DNA of 34,696 bases from assembly GCA_903879715.1 (NCBI GenBank), contig CAIRMR010000084.1, forward strand, positions 1 through 34,696. The letters run 5' to 3'. The stretch's first letter is position 1. Each line of letters starts with the position of its first letter. The translations under genes were made by a program, and so were the position numbers. This DNA is from an uncultured Bacteroidales bacterium (GTDB taxonomy: Bacteria; Bacteroidota; Bacteroidia; Bacteroidales; UBA4417). The notes beneath the pieces were generated by a model that did not search any database, was not told the origin of the DNA, and saw nothing but the letters and a program-made list of their open reading frames with translations. This document shows positions 24,061 to 32,652 of this stretch, in pieces.

Positions 24061-25748
24061 GTCGATATTTTTAAATATTGATTGTTTTGGAGCATTTATA
24101 GTTTTGTAAAAAAGCTTGCTTGCCACTATCTGCAAAGTCTATGCAAATTATTTTAACAGCATGAAAAAAAATGCGAGGAAAATGTCTTGAAATTAGTCAG
24201 ATTATTTACATATCTACTTGTAAACTCAATCACATTTATGAATCTGGATTAGCTGAGAAAACTTGTAAATCTAACCCGGCAATTTATTGTTTTCCACTAT
24301 TTTTTTTATCGCTGAAAACACTGCAAAGATACTGAAATAAAGGGTTTCGAGCTATTATTATAACCATATTAGCATGAAAAGGTTTTAAAATATTTTAAAG
24401 TCGGGCAGTAATTTAATTTCCTAAACACCAGGAATGCTCCAAATCCATTACATTTGAGAATCAAAAAAAACAAAGTAGTTTGAAAGTACAGAAACATTTT
24501 GCAGCTTTGTTTAATGGTCATGGTAAAACCTGATGTCAGGTTTAAAATCCATTATAATCCTATCTGCTAGTCCGGCATTTCAAAATACGGATGCTAACAT
24601 CTGATCATAAATAAGATGTGAGCCCGGGTGACTAAAATAAATTCAAATATTCCTATTACAACACCACTAACAGCATTTGTTAAAGAATGGAAAAGCATGA
24701 AAAAATAACAGTTCTACTGCCATCAGAAATGTTGGGTTTCCATTCAAGTACGTTTGATTTGCAAACTATTATTTCCGTTAACAAGCATCCTTTATTTCAC
24801 ATTAACCGCCTGGAAAGGGTTGTGGATAAAATGAACTTTCCATTGCCCCCTCATCGCTACCTCTTTTTGATAGGAAATTTAAGATAATTGGATACCGAGG
24901 GGTTCGGTTTGGTTGAATGGAAGCATCAGTGTATACTGTGAAAGGTAAGCATAACCAGACGGGGGAACTGGTTGACTCATTTTAATCAATATGATGTCAT
25001 CATCAATTGTTAAATGGCTGATGTTTATAGATGTAAAAATTGCGGGTAAAGCACAAAATCGGATCACTGTAGTTATCAGGATTACTGCTTGCAAAACCCC
25101 TTTCAGGATTAATTTCCCGATAAATTGGGGAAGGCTGTGTGGCTGTCAGGGAAGTGACATACTACCCGCGACCTATATTGTCTCAAATGTTAAAAATGGA
25201 AAAAAGTTTCTCAGGCAATACTCGTTTTGTAAGATTATTCTATCTGCAGTTCTCATATTGAAATTATTGTTATCCCAAATATAATTATTAAAAGTGGTTC
25301 TAATTTCAAATTGGAAGCACTTAGATTACATATTTATAAGGTTTTGAATATCAGAATAAAGTTCTATTCCCGATGTTTGTGTTTATGTGTCAAATGACTT
25401 AGCTTTCGTTTACAAGGGGATCTGATGGTTTTGCTAAAGTATGAACAGATGCAATTTGAAAGGGGATTTTAAGGCAGGTTGCTTAAACCGGGTTTTTGAA
25501 AACATTAATTTAAACCGCTGATTAATATAGGAATATCGAAAGGAATTTCTTCAGAACTGACTTCATCTCCAGGCATCAGCCAGCAGGTAACAAGTAGCGG
25601 GGCGGAGTTTATTGGTTTTATGAATGCGAAAAAGCACTATCGGGAATATTTCATACTTTAGCATACTCGTTCAAATAGTTTATAAAAGCACAAGGAATAT
25701 TTCAACATTAAGTTAAATTTATTTCAAAACACATTTAATAGGATTCTG
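24061..25748. other. 1.7-kb gene-poor AT-rich stretch
   Basis: No ORF here is convincing. The longest are 24687-24887 plus (66 codons), 24991-25284 plus (97 codons) and 24879-25094 minus (71 codons). The last two overlap on opposite strands, and none shows a recognisable domain, promoter or ribosome-binding site. Two ACTTGTAAA half-sites of the GntR operator occur at about 24205 and 24263, upstream of the reductase gene, but without the second arm. The stretch looks like decayed or regulatory DNA. Confidence 0.5.
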
Positions 25749-26867
25749 ATGGCTATTGTGTTAGAGTATGTTTCAACAAAAAAAGAATTTAAAGAATTTA
25801 TATACCTGCCGGAAAAGATTCATCAGGGACATACGGACTGGTTGCCACCGCTATATATGGATGAAAAAGTTTTTTTTGATCCTGAAAAGAACCATTCATT
25901 TAATGTTTGCGATTACCGCTTAGTGCTTGCTTATAGAGATGGAGTTGCGGTTGGAAGGATTATGGGCATCATAAATAATCAGTATAATGAAATGATGGGT
26001 GTTAAAAATGCCCGTTTCGGATTTATTGAAACCTACAACGACCAGGAAGTTGCCCATGCCCTTATTTCCGAAATTGAAAACTGGGGACGCGAAAAAGGAA
26101 TGACTAAAATTGTTGGTCCTTTCGGATTTTCGGATCGTGAGCCACAGGGATTGCTGATCGAAGGTTTCGATTATGAACCTGTTATTGACAGCGCGTGTAA
26201 TTTCGAATACATGCCAAAACTTGTAGAGGCTGAAGGATATACCAAAGAACTGGACTGCGTAATCTACCGGTATCCTTTGTCGAACCCGCCGCCTGACGTA
26301 ATGTATAAAATATTCGACAGGATTACCGCCCGGAAAGATCTTGAGTTTATCGAATTCAAAAGCAAAAGAGAAGTAAAGCCCTGGATAGTTCCTATTTTCA
26401 GGGCAATGAACGAATCGTTTGGCAATATTTATGGATTTGTTCCGATGGACGAAACTGAAATGCAGGAAATGGCAAAAAAATACCTGCCTGTTATTGATCT
26501 TGAATTTGTAAGTGTTGTGGTTAAGGATGGCAAAGTGATCTCCTTTGTTATCAGCATGCCGAATATGTATAAAGGATTGCAGAAAGCAAAAGGCCGTTTA
26601 TTCCCTTTCGGATTGTTTCATATACTGAGGGCTATGAAAACAGCCAAATCGGTAAACCTGATGATAGGGGCGGTTATTCCTGAATATCAGAAACAAGGCC
26701 TCAATATATATTTATCGATTTCTACAATTAAAGCTGCCATCAGAAGAGGAATGACCAGCGTTGATACACATGTTGTGATGGAAAAAAATGACGATATGTC
26801 GAATGAATTTAAACGCTATGGCGCATTTATGATTAAAAAATTCAGGGTATACCAGAAGTCTTTATAA
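25749..26867 (+). CDS. GNAT-like acyltransferase family protein
   Basis: This 372-residue protein begins with a short region typical of the YghO-like group (FKEFIYLPEKIHQGHTDWLPPLYMDEKVFFDPEKNHSF), followed by a GNAT-like N-terminal lobe (YRLVLAYRDGVAVGRIMGIINN, then ARFGFIETYNDQEVAHALISEIENWGREKGMTKIVGPFGFSDREPQGLLIEGFD) and a second GNAT-like lobe (about 230-372) with VSVVVKDGKVISFVISMPN and GAVIPEYQKQGLNIYLSISTIKAAIRRGMTSVDTHVVMEKNDDM. The Q/R-x-x-G-like acyl-CoA loop is recognisable as EYQKQGLN. The acceptor is unknown. The gene stands alone between gene-poor regions, so context gives no function. The start ATG at 25749 has no alternative close by. Confidence 0.82.
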   Translation: MAIVLEYVSTKKEFKEFIYLPEKIHQGHTDWLPPLYMDEKVFFDPEKNHSFNVCDYRLVLAYRDGVAVGRIMGIINNQYNEMMGVKNARFGFIETYNDQEVAHALISEIENWGREKGMTKIVGPFGFSDREPQGLLIEGFDYEPVIDSACNFEYMPKLVEAEGYTKELDCVIYRYPLSNPPPDVMYKIFDRITARKDLEFIEFKSKREVKPWIVPIFRAMNESFGNIYGFVPMDETEMQEMAKKYLPVIDLEFVSVVVKDGKVISFVISMPNMYKGLQKAKGRLFPFGLFHILRAMKTAKSVNLMIGAVIPEYQKQGLNIYLSISTIKAAIRRGMTSVDTHVVMEKNDDMSNEFKRYGAFMIKKFRVYQKSL

Positions 26868-27174
26868 TTTCAACGATACTTTAATCTGCTTATTTCCTTC
26901 TTAGTTTCAGTTCAGGTGGAATTGCAAAGCCAGTTGCTTTATCGACAATTTGCATACCTGCACAATTTCAATTTTATGAAACAGGCTGTATTTAGGAAGA
27001 GGAGGGTATTTGAGCATGAGCATTAACAAAATGCCAAGCACCGAAAGATTCTTTTTCATATTTCTGCGTATTACATGACCAAAGTTAATTGAAATATTCT
27101 GAACACCAAACAGAGTTACCCTGTAACTCCATTGTGGTAGTATGTAAAAGTATTCATCAACAGTTTGGATAAGA
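26868..27174. other. Gap after the GNAT gene, one doubtful small ORF
   Basis: A minus-strand frame open from 27194 to 26907 contains a possible 50-codon ORF from ATG 27059 (MKKNLSVLGILLMLMLKYPP), with a short hydrophobic start. It overlaps no known family and could be chance. No terminator is obvious. Confidence 0.35.
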
Positions 27175-28392
27175 TTATCTGAAGAAAAATCCAATAGCCA
27201 GCCCTGCTAAAGCAGTAATAACCGCAATGATAATTATTTTAATGTTTGTCGCGGTTTGTAGTGAAGTATATGATTCTTTATATCTTCCTGCTATCAGGTT
27301 GGCACTTTCGAGGAGTTTTGTTCCTGATTCTTTTTCTTTCAGAATGGAATTGTAGGCATTCTGATTTGCAACGATCTGAGCCGTAAGATTATCAATATTT
27401 TTCTTGTTTAATTGCTTTTCCTGCAGTAGTTTTTCGTTCAGATTATGAAGTTCTTTGTCGTAAACTGTTTTTAATTGCGTAGTTACATCAGCGACTAATT
27501 TGGCTTTGGATTGTGCCAGTTCTTCGATGGTAGTATTGTAGATTTCTTTTAGATACTGGCCAAAAGCAGTTGGCGTTATGAATTTTTTATCTGCAATCCG
27601 TTCTAACAAAGGCGTGTTGACTTTATGCCCTAAAGCAGTTACAAGGAATGGACTGAGATTCAGGCAAACTTCGGCCAGTTCAGATTTATTTATAGATTCT
27701 GTATCAATATCTCCGCCACCCCTCGCGATAACAAGGATATCAACACCTGGATTATCTGATGCCTTTACGGCCGCAATCATTTCCGTAACGGACGAAATGG
27801 TTGCCTGGATAAAACTGATATTGTACAATGATCCTGCCTCCGACATCTGTTCAATTATATCGTGCTGAATAACTGCGGTTTTGCCGATAATTATATTGAT
27901 ATTAGGTTTGCGTTCTTCGTATATGCAGTTTTTAACAAAGCTGTCCAGGTCGCGGAATCCTTTTTCCGACTTTTTCTGTTGTATTTCCAGGGTACGGATT
28001 TCCTCCGAAGTGTATTTGTTCTGAGTCTGATTAACAAGGTCGGTAACTGTGGCAAGCAGGCGTACGGACCCGTCTTTCTCTGCTTTCTTGGTGATGTAGC
28101 AGATAACTTCAATAGTCTTATTATCGGTAAGTTGATTACGGATAAGAGCAGGCACAATAAGCTGTATTGTGTAATCTGATGCTTCGTCTTTCAGCTGGTC
28201 GTAATAGAACCCGCTGTATGGCGTTTTGCCAGTAGCATGGTATATTCCTCTTAAGCCGATGATCTTATTCGTTCCCGGAATTGCAATAATATTTGCAAGA
28301 ATATTGATGATGGATGCGGGGGAATATACAGCTAACTCAGTTGAATTAGTGATCGGGGATATTTCTGTAGTCATGGAAGCAACGTTATTCAT
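27175..28392 (-). CDS. Membrane-anchored exonuclease VII large-subunit-like protein
   Basis: This 405-residue protein has the XseA plan: an OB-fold region (about 25-125, IIGLRGIYHATGKTPYSGFYYDQLKDE and VICYITKK), a catalytic region (about 160-285) and a coiled coil (about 285-365). Matches to the ExoVII core are IQHDII (Asp178), the VIARGGGD motif (Arg224) and ALGHKVNTPLLERIADKKFITPTAFGQYL (His255). In ordinary XseA the last motif is GHExD; here it reads GHKVN, so the acidic residues are Lys257 and Asn259. After the coil, where canonical XseA binds XseB, comes a transmembrane helix (about 384-404, IIIIAVITALAGLAIGFFF) and the C terminus. No xseB lies nearby. It overlaps the upstream SRAP gene by 8 bases, so the two are probably co-translated (an internal start at Met7 is possible). 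Probably a specialised paralogue rather than housekeeping ExoVII. Confidence 0.8.
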   Translation of the reverse strand: MNNVASMTTEISPITNSTELAVYSPASIINILANIIAIPGTNKIIGLRGIYHATGKTPYSGFYYDQLKDEASDYTIQLIVPALIRNQLTDNKTIEVICYITKKAEKDGSVRLLATVTDLVNQTQNKYTSEEIRTLEIQQKKSEKGFRDLDSFVKNCIYEERKPNINIIIGKTAVIQHDIIEQMSEAGSLYNISFIQATISSVTEMIAAVKASDNPGVDILVIARGGGDIDTESINKSELAEVCLNLSPFLVTALGHKVNTPLLERIADKKFITPTAFGQYLKEIYNTTIEELAQSKAKLVADVTTQLKTVYDKELHNLNEKLLQEKQLNKKNIDNLTAQIVANQNAYNSILKEKESGTKLLESANLIAGRYKESYTSLQTATNIKIIIIAVITALAGLAIGFFFR

Positions 28393-29284
28393 ATTTAATA
28401 TATTGGGATTGAGTTTGAGGTTGGTTTTCCTTTATTTCGGATTCTTTCTTCCTGGCCAGCTCTAATCTTTCGGCCATAGTTGAAGTGTCGGCAGCCTTGT
28501 TTGCTTTCCGGGCCTCGTGATAACCGGAACCCCGTGGTATCTGGAAAGCAATTCTTTTTTCTTCGATGAGTAACCTGGGGCCTGTTGGCTGAATCAATTG
28601 CTTGTCATTTTCCAAAGTATTTTTAATCTTCGGGTCAATGGGATAGGCATTCATTAATTTGGAATCGTAGTGTTTGAGCATAGCTGTTATTCGTAATAAT
28701 TCAGTTCCGGATTTGATCCATCTTTTTGCTTCACTGTCGGTTAGAATTACAGGCATACGATGGCTACCGGTCTGGCGGAGCAAGCTGTTAGCTGTTGTTG
28801 TTATAATACTGAAGGCGTTTTCCTGAAAACCTGTGGAAGGATTGAGCCAGCTGTCCCAGATACCGGCTATGGCGAACGGATTTTGATGGTTGCGTAAATA
28901 AACGAGGTATGGTTTTGTGATACCGTTGTTAGAGGTGATTTCGATAAATGCTGACGCAATTACTATGCAGCGTTGCGAACGTATGGGTTTGCGGAAAGCT
29001 TTTTTCTGGATTATCCCGGCAGCTCCTCTGAATGTGGGGTTGTCTTCGCTGTTGGAGTCACCTTCGGCGCGGGCATTAAAAAGGTTCATTTGCGATTTGG
29101 CCCAGAAAGGCGTTAACCCGAATCTGAAGAATTGGATTTCATAGGGCTTTTCGTTGGTGATTACAGGTACAACCTGGCCGGGAGTAATGTTATAATTGGA
29201 TTGAAAGGTAATTGCCTGGGGAGGAAGACCAAATTTGGCTTCTATAGCTTCGAGGGTAGTAGATATGATATATCGGGAACACAT
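28385..29284 (-). CDS. SOS response-associated peptidase (SRAP/HMCES/YedK family)
   Basis: SRAP proteins shield abasic sites in single-stranded DNA by forming a covalent thiazolidine link through Cys2. The 299 residues begin MCSRYI, with Cys2 exposed after removal of Met. Other conserved residues are present: Asn70 and Arg72 in LFNARAEG, Glu115 in ASAFIEI, and His175 in GSHRMPVIL. YNITPGQVVPVI and FFRFGLTPFWAK are family signatures. E. coli YedK is about 222 residues; here an extra charged tail (about 240-299, RGSGYHEARKANKAADTSTMAERLELARKKESEIKENQPQ) is added, possibly a protein-interaction segment. It is the first gene of a two-gene operon with the ExoVII-like protein, overlapping it by 8 bases. 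ExoVII has been linked to removal of DNA-protein crosslinks in other bacteria, so a functional pairing is attractive but inferred. Confidence 0.92.
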   Translation of the reverse strand: MCSRYIISTTLEAIEAKFGLPPQAITFQSNYNITPGQVVPVITNEKPYEIQFFRFGLTPFWAKSQMNLFNARAEGDSNSEDNPTFRGAAGIIQKKAFRKPIRSQRCIVIASAFIEITSNNGITKPYLVYLRNHQNPFAIAGIWDSWLNPSTGFQENAFSIITTTANSLLRQTGSHRMPVILTDSEAKRWIKSGTELLRITAMLKHYDSKLMNAYPIDPKIKNTLENDKQLIQPTGPRLLIEEKRIAFQIPRGSGYHEARKANKAADTSTMAERLELARKKESEIKENQPQTQSQYIKYE

Positions 29285-29484
29285 TGATTAGTTTTTAATC
29301 AGGTTTGTGGCTACAAGATAAGCAAAAAAGAAGCATGATCGATAAAAATAATAGTAACAAGCTTTTAAAACAAATATGGTACGGAATGAAATATGGTAAT
29401 TATGTAATAATTGTAAAGAATTATGTAATGCTTCAGGATTTCGCTGATCTTAATTTTGTAAGAGCCAGTTTTAAACGCAATGCC

Positions 29485-29676
29485 ATGAACATGTATTCAA
29501 AAAAATCAAGTGAAAAAACAGGAGAGGTCATGCATGAGTTCCAGGAAGGAACGCTGAAATCAGGGAAAAATGGCAGTGGAGGAAAAGTGAAAAGCAGGAA
29601 ACAAGCTATAACAATAGGAATAAGCGAAGCGCGGGAAGCCGGATTGAAAGTTCCTGCCGAAAAGGCATCGAAGTAA
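29485..29676 (+). CDS. Small basic DUF6496-type protein
   Basis: The C-terminal 50 residues (VMHEFQEGTLKSGKNGSGGK, then VKSRKQAITIGISEAREAGLK) match a common small lysine-rich bacterial family I know as DUF6496, with function unknown. The frame is open from 29305, but residues before YSKKSSEKTGEVMHEF are not family-like, so the start is probably ATG 29485 or 29491, giving about 61-63 residues. Members occur near stress and plasmid-like genes and may bind nucleic acid because of their charge. It diverges from the SRAP/ExoVII-like operon. Confidence 0.65.
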   Translation: MNMYSKKSSEKTGEVMHEFQEGTLKSGKNGSGGKVKSRKQAITIGISEAREAGLKVPAEKASK

Positions 29677-29770
29677 ATATTGGATTACAAATGGCGTGAC
29701 ATTGCGAATATTTAGAGTGCAGTCTTTACATAATCCATTTCTGAATCTGACACTATAAAAACAACAAACC

Positions 29771-29944
29771 ATGGAACCAAACTTAATTATTCTGATACCC
29801 GGCTTAGTAGCAATGATAGCTTAAATTATCTTTTTTGTACTACGGAATCAAAAAGACAGAAAAGCGTTTATGCGGAAGTTAATTAAAGAGGATGAAGGAT
29901 CACTGGCGTTGGAACATGACACGGAAATTGATCCAGCAGAATAA
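29771..29944 (+). pseudogene. Small membrane protein interrupted by an in-frame stop
   Basis: From ATG 29771: MEPNLIILIPGLVAMIA, then TAA at 29822-29824, then IIFFVLRNQKDRKAFMRKLI and a further 19 residues to a second stop at 29944. Ignoring the stop, the product is a 57-residue protein with one N-terminal transmembrane helix and an acidic tail (EHDTEIDPAE). Small proteins of this form (hydrophobic helix, then R-N-x-K-D) recur in Bacteroidota. TAA could arise from TTA (Leu) by one change. Sequencing error or readthrough would be alternatives. Confidence 0.6.
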
Positions 29945-30190
29945 TACCTGCATCATGCCAGCTCCCAACTAAACATAACCGAACAAATCGAAATTGCTTT
30001 AATTGTGACAAATCCTGCCTGTTTATCAGGACTCATTTATCTGGACGGTTTTATCGTGACACTTAGATTTCTTCCCTATATCGGGACTATGATTGCCCCC
30101 GATATACAAAATGTCTTTAAAAACTTGTATGTTGTTTAAAGTAAGTTACCTTTGATTAGTCCACATTTATAATACAAACTTTAAAAATCA
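29945..30190. other. Gap with a perfect hairpin and promoter
   Basis: TATATCGGG (30077-30085) pairs with CCCGATATA (30098-30106), loop 12 bases, with no T-tract after it. The promoter of the next gene follows at 30125-30154. Confidence 0.6.
30125..30154 (+). promoter_or_regulatory. Promoter of the secreted hypothetical gene
   Basis: TTG at 30125-30127, a 19-base spacer and TACCTTTG at 30147-30154 match the Bacteroidota promoter consensus fully. The predicted start near 30161 leaves a leader of about 30 bases. Confidence 0.7.
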
Positions 30191-30778
30191 ATGAAAACTA
30201 AGTTAATCATTGTGTTTACTATATTAAGCCAATCAATAATAGCACAAATAGCACAAGTAAGTCATGGAAATTCTGGATATTTCTCAGCTAAGGAGTTTAG
30301 TAAGGAAATCTCACTTTACCGAGCAAAACAATTCCTAATTGAGGAGGTTTTAAAGACAGAAAACAAGGTTATTCAATTTGACCTCGATCCATTAGCTGCG
30401 ACAAATTCAGGTGAACTCACCTCCCTTGGATACAAATGTGAAGAAAAAGGTGAAGAAGGTATACTTCTAGGATTTTATGGTAGTTATTGGAATGCGGCAG
30501 GAGTTGTATACCAAGGATATAGGTTTAAAAATTTATCTCGTGATATGGCATTAGAGCTTTTAAACAAGATAACAAAAACAATAAAAGATAGTAATGATTT
30601 TCTTTCAAAGAATCCTGACAACAATAATGTGTATTTTAAATTTGATGATTTAGTAGTTCTAATATATACTCCAATTTCCGAACCCATAATTCGGGTTTTT
30701 TGGGAAGACTTTGACGCAGAATGGACTAGTACTGCCTTTAAAAGAACAAAGAAGAGATATGAAAAAAGTTTAAAATAA
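30191..30778 (+). CDS. Secreted hypothetical protein
   Basis: I do not recognise this 195-residue protein. It has a clear N-terminal signal peptide (MKTKLIIVFTILSQSIIAQ, cleavage probably after IIAQ or IAQ), with no lipobox cysteine, so it is probably periplasmic rather than a lipoprotein. The rest is mixed alpha/beta, with aromatic segments (LGFYGSYWNAAGVVYQGYRF, DLVVLIYTPISEPIIRVFWEDFDAEWT) and a lysine-rich end. It has a strong promoter of its own and no operon partner. Base composition is AT-rich like its surroundings. No catalytic motif is visible. Confidence 0.8.
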   Translation: MKTKLIIVFTILSQSIIAQIAQVSHGNSGYFSAKEFSKEISLYRAKQFLIEEVLKTENKVIQFDLDPLAATNSGELTSLGYKCEEKGEEGILLGFYGSYWNAAGVVYQGYRFKNLSRDMALELLNKITKTIKDSNDFLSKNPDNNNVYFKFDDLVVLIYTPISEPIIRVFWEDFDAEWTSTAFKRTKKRYEKSLK

Positions 30779-31151
30779 TCAGAATAATTCTTCACAAGAC
30801 CACCATTACTTTGAAATACATTTATACTCTTTAAACGCGATAGTGCCGTTACAATTGACAAATTTATTTGGATTCAAATTTTCAAAAATCTGCCTAAAAT
30901 ATAATACGGATGGTATAAGTTATTGCCTTTGGCAGCCTTGACTAATCCATAATAAACCCAGTGTCTATCACCGTAATTTACACCCCCGTGATTAATCCTG
31001 TTACAGTGACAATGTTAATAGGGCTGCTGGCCTTCGCGCCGTTGTCATGGTTTTTTCATCGCCATCATGATAGTTTATCGTGATAAAGCATAAACATACA
31101 TGCATGGATTAATAACGCTTTGTGAGTAAAGTTCAATAAATATGAATTTAA
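30779..31151. other. Intergenic, no gene supported
   Basis: Nothing firm is seen. A short hydrophobic frame (about 30960-31079, with VTVTMLIGLLAFAPLSWFFH) opens on GTG only and lacks a family. ATCATGATA near 31064 pairs with TATCGTGAT a few bases on, giving a small imperfect hairpin. Confidence 0.4.
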
Positions 31152-31340
31152 CAAGAGCTATCCCGCAGGGATTTAGTTCAACACCGGCCATACTGGAAAC
31201 ATATCAATCATACTGTTGGTTTCTGGATATTCCTGTTTTTGATGATGGTTGCAATAGTATATTACATAATGACAGTTGACTTTGCCTTTGCGCCTCACCA
31301 ACAGGCGAAACCACCGGCAGGGAATCAAAGAACTTTGTAG
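31152..31340 (+). pseudogene. Small single-helix membrane ORF without a start codon
   Basis: The frame between stops at 31149 and 31338 encodes RPYWKHINHTVGFWIFLFLM, then MVAIVYYIMTVDFAFAP and a polar tail (HQQAKPPAGNQRTL). It is a well-formed transmembrane segment with aromatic borders, but no ATG/GTG/TTG precedes the helix in frame. An ATG at 31142 in another frame (MNLTRAIPQGFSSTP) could be its original start, joined by a frameshift near 31190. This reads as a broken small membrane protein gene. The alternative is a chance ORF. Confidence 0.4.
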
Positions 31341-31410
31341 ATTACCGGCCTAAAAATGAAGCAGGAAGTGTCATAGAGCATCAAAACGGACATTATCAAT
31401 ATTCACATTA

Positions 31411-31438
31411 TTGTTTTGTTAATTATTACGTACTTTTG
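31411..31438 (+). promoter_or_regulatory. Promoter of the YbjQ-like gene
   Basis: TACTTTTG at 31431-31438 fits TAnnTTTG exactly; TTG at 31411-31413 gives a 17-base spacer, slightly short. The ATG follows at 31465. Confidence 0.5.
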
Positions 31439-31464
31439 AAAGTAATATCCTAAAACAAAATAAT

Positions 31465-31797
31465 ATGGAACAGAATATGACTTCTACTACCTTTGAAATT
31501 CAAGGTTATCTGCTTACAAAAAACCTGGGTGTAGTCCGTGGAATTATTGTCCGTTCACGTTCAATTTTTGGTACTATCGGTGCCGGTTTGCAAACCATTA
31601 TTGGTGGAAACATAACCTTACTCACTGAACTTTGTGAAAAAACCCGCTTGGATGCGTATTCGGAAATGATGATGCACGCTTCACAGCTTGGCGCCAATGC
31701 TGTGATAGGTATCCGCTACGAATCGGCTGAGGTAATGAGCAATGTTACTGAAGTAATCTGTTATGGTACTGCTGTTTTAGTTGAACCCAAGGGATAG
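31465..31797 (+). CDS. YbjQ/UPF0145 (DUF74) family protein
   Basis: This 110-residue protein has the family's compact fold with GVVRGIIVRSRSIFGTIGAGLQTIIGGNI (about 23-50), the acidic ELCEKTRLDAYSEMMMHASQLGANAVIGIRYES segment (about 54-87) and a C-terminal strand EVICYGTAVLVEP. Family proteins form pentamers, are sometimes labelled heavy-metal-binding, and have no proven function. A start at Met5 (MTSTTFEIQG) is equally plausible. It is a single gene with its own promoter, in a cluster of small stress-type genes. Confidence 0.88.
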   Translation: MEQNMTSTTFEIQGYLLTKNLGVVRGIIVRSRSIFGTIGAGLQTIIGGNITLLTELCEKTRLDAYSEMMMHASQLGANAVIGIRYESAEVMSNVTEVICYGTAVLVEPKG

Positions 31798-31913
31798 TAA
31801 TACTTATTTTGACGCGATTTATTTGTAGTAGTAAATCATAGTCGCTATATCTGATTTAGGTTGGGGGTAATTAAATCAGTTAAATTAAACACAGGAATCG
31901 AATACCGAATATT

Positions 31914-32390
31914 ATGGATGTTAAAGAGCTTATTCTTAAACTACAACTGGAAGTTCACCCGGAAGGTGGATATTACAGGGAAACATACCGTTCAGCCGGG
32001 AACGTGACTACCGGCAACGGAAAGATGCGGAATATCAGCACCGCCATCTACTATTTACTGGAAAACGAAGACAAATCTCATTTTCACCGCATTCAATCCG
32101 ATGAACTATGGTTTTTTCACCAGGGACAACCATTGGAAATCTGTGTAATTCATGGAGATGTATTGACTATAATCCACCTGGGTAATGACATTGAAAATGG
32201 CGAAGTTCCTCAGGCAATAATTCCTGCTAACTGCTGGTTTGCTGCTTCTGTTAAAAATTCGGCTGGCTATTCAATGGTTAGCTGTACAGTTGCGCCAGGA
32301 TTCGATTTTTCAGATTTTGAACTGGCAGGCAGAGAAAATCTGATTCAGCAATATCCTCATTTAAAGAATATTATAGAAAAATATACTTAA
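31914..32390 (+). CDS. Cupin family (DUF985) protein
   Basis: This 158-residue protein is a DUF985-type cupin. LEVHPEGGYYRETYRS (about 12-27), ISTAIYYLLENEDKSHFHRIQSDELWFFHQGQPLEI (about 41-76) with the metal-type HFHRxxxxE pattern, IPANCWFAA, and the C-terminal SMVSCTVAPGFDFSDFELAGREN are family signatures. Some relatives bind nucleotide sugars or uncharacterised sugar ligands. It is monocistronic as far as can be seen, downstream of the YbjQ-like gene by 116 bases. Function is unknown. Confidence 0.88.
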   Translation: MDVKELILKLQLEVHPEGGYYRETYRSAGNVTTGNGKMRNISTAIYYLLENEDKSHFHRIQSDELWFFHQGQPLEICVIHGDVLTIIHLGNDIENGEVPQAIIPANCWFAASVKNSAGYSMVSCTVAPGFDFSDFELAGRENLIQQYPHLKNIIEKYT

Positions 32391-32436
32391 TTTGGAATGC
32401 GCGTCAAGTTTGTCCCTTACCTGTATACTTCAACCA

Positions 32437-32652
32437 TTATGATGCCTTCGATCGGATTTTCATATCCTTCTCGGTAGCATACTCATTTGATTCTTTTGCC
32501 AGGCTGCTGATAGTATGGGTGTTAACCAGTAATTCCAATACATCCTCGACGTTCTTCATCTGGTAATTCTTTTGAATTTGCATCAGTTTATCGAAATTAT
32601 CATCCGAAATCCTGATCCACAGGTTACTATATAATTTTTCCCATTTACTCAT
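32437..32652 (-). CDS. Small hypothetical protein, possible DNA-binding or antitoxin-like
   Basis: A 71-residue ORF (MSKWEKLYSNLWIRISDDNFDKLMQIQKNYQMKNVEDVLELLVN...). The pattern of a short strand followed by two helices (LWIRISDDNFDKLMQIQKNYQMKNVEDVLELLVNTH) is reminiscent of small ribbon-helix-helix antitoxin-like proteins, but no motif is decisive. It is convergent with the cupin gene. No partner toxin is next to it. Codon use looks coding, but the call is uncertain. Confidence 0.5.
   Translation of the reverse strand: MSKWEKLYSNLWIRISDDNFDKLMQIQKNYQMKNVEDVLELLVNTHTISSLAKESNEYATEKDMKIRSKAS

Noticed and set aside
24205-24270. GntR operator upstream of the SorE-like gene
   Set aside because: Only ACTTGTA half-sites are present; the second palindrome arm is missing, so regulation by the 7-kb regulator is not supported.
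24879-25284. Overlapping ORFs on opposite strands (71 and 97 codons)
   Set aside because: They overlap each other, have no domain and lie in a low-information AT-rich stretch.
26907-27194. 95-codon minus-strand ORF at the end of the ExoVII-like gene
   Set aside because: It overlaps the end of the preceding gene and lacks family features. The internal 50-codon ORF from 27059 is mentioned only as doubtful.
30960-31079. Hydrophobic short ORF with GTG start only
   Set aside because: It is too short and unsupported; the hydrophobic patch alone is not evidence of a gene.
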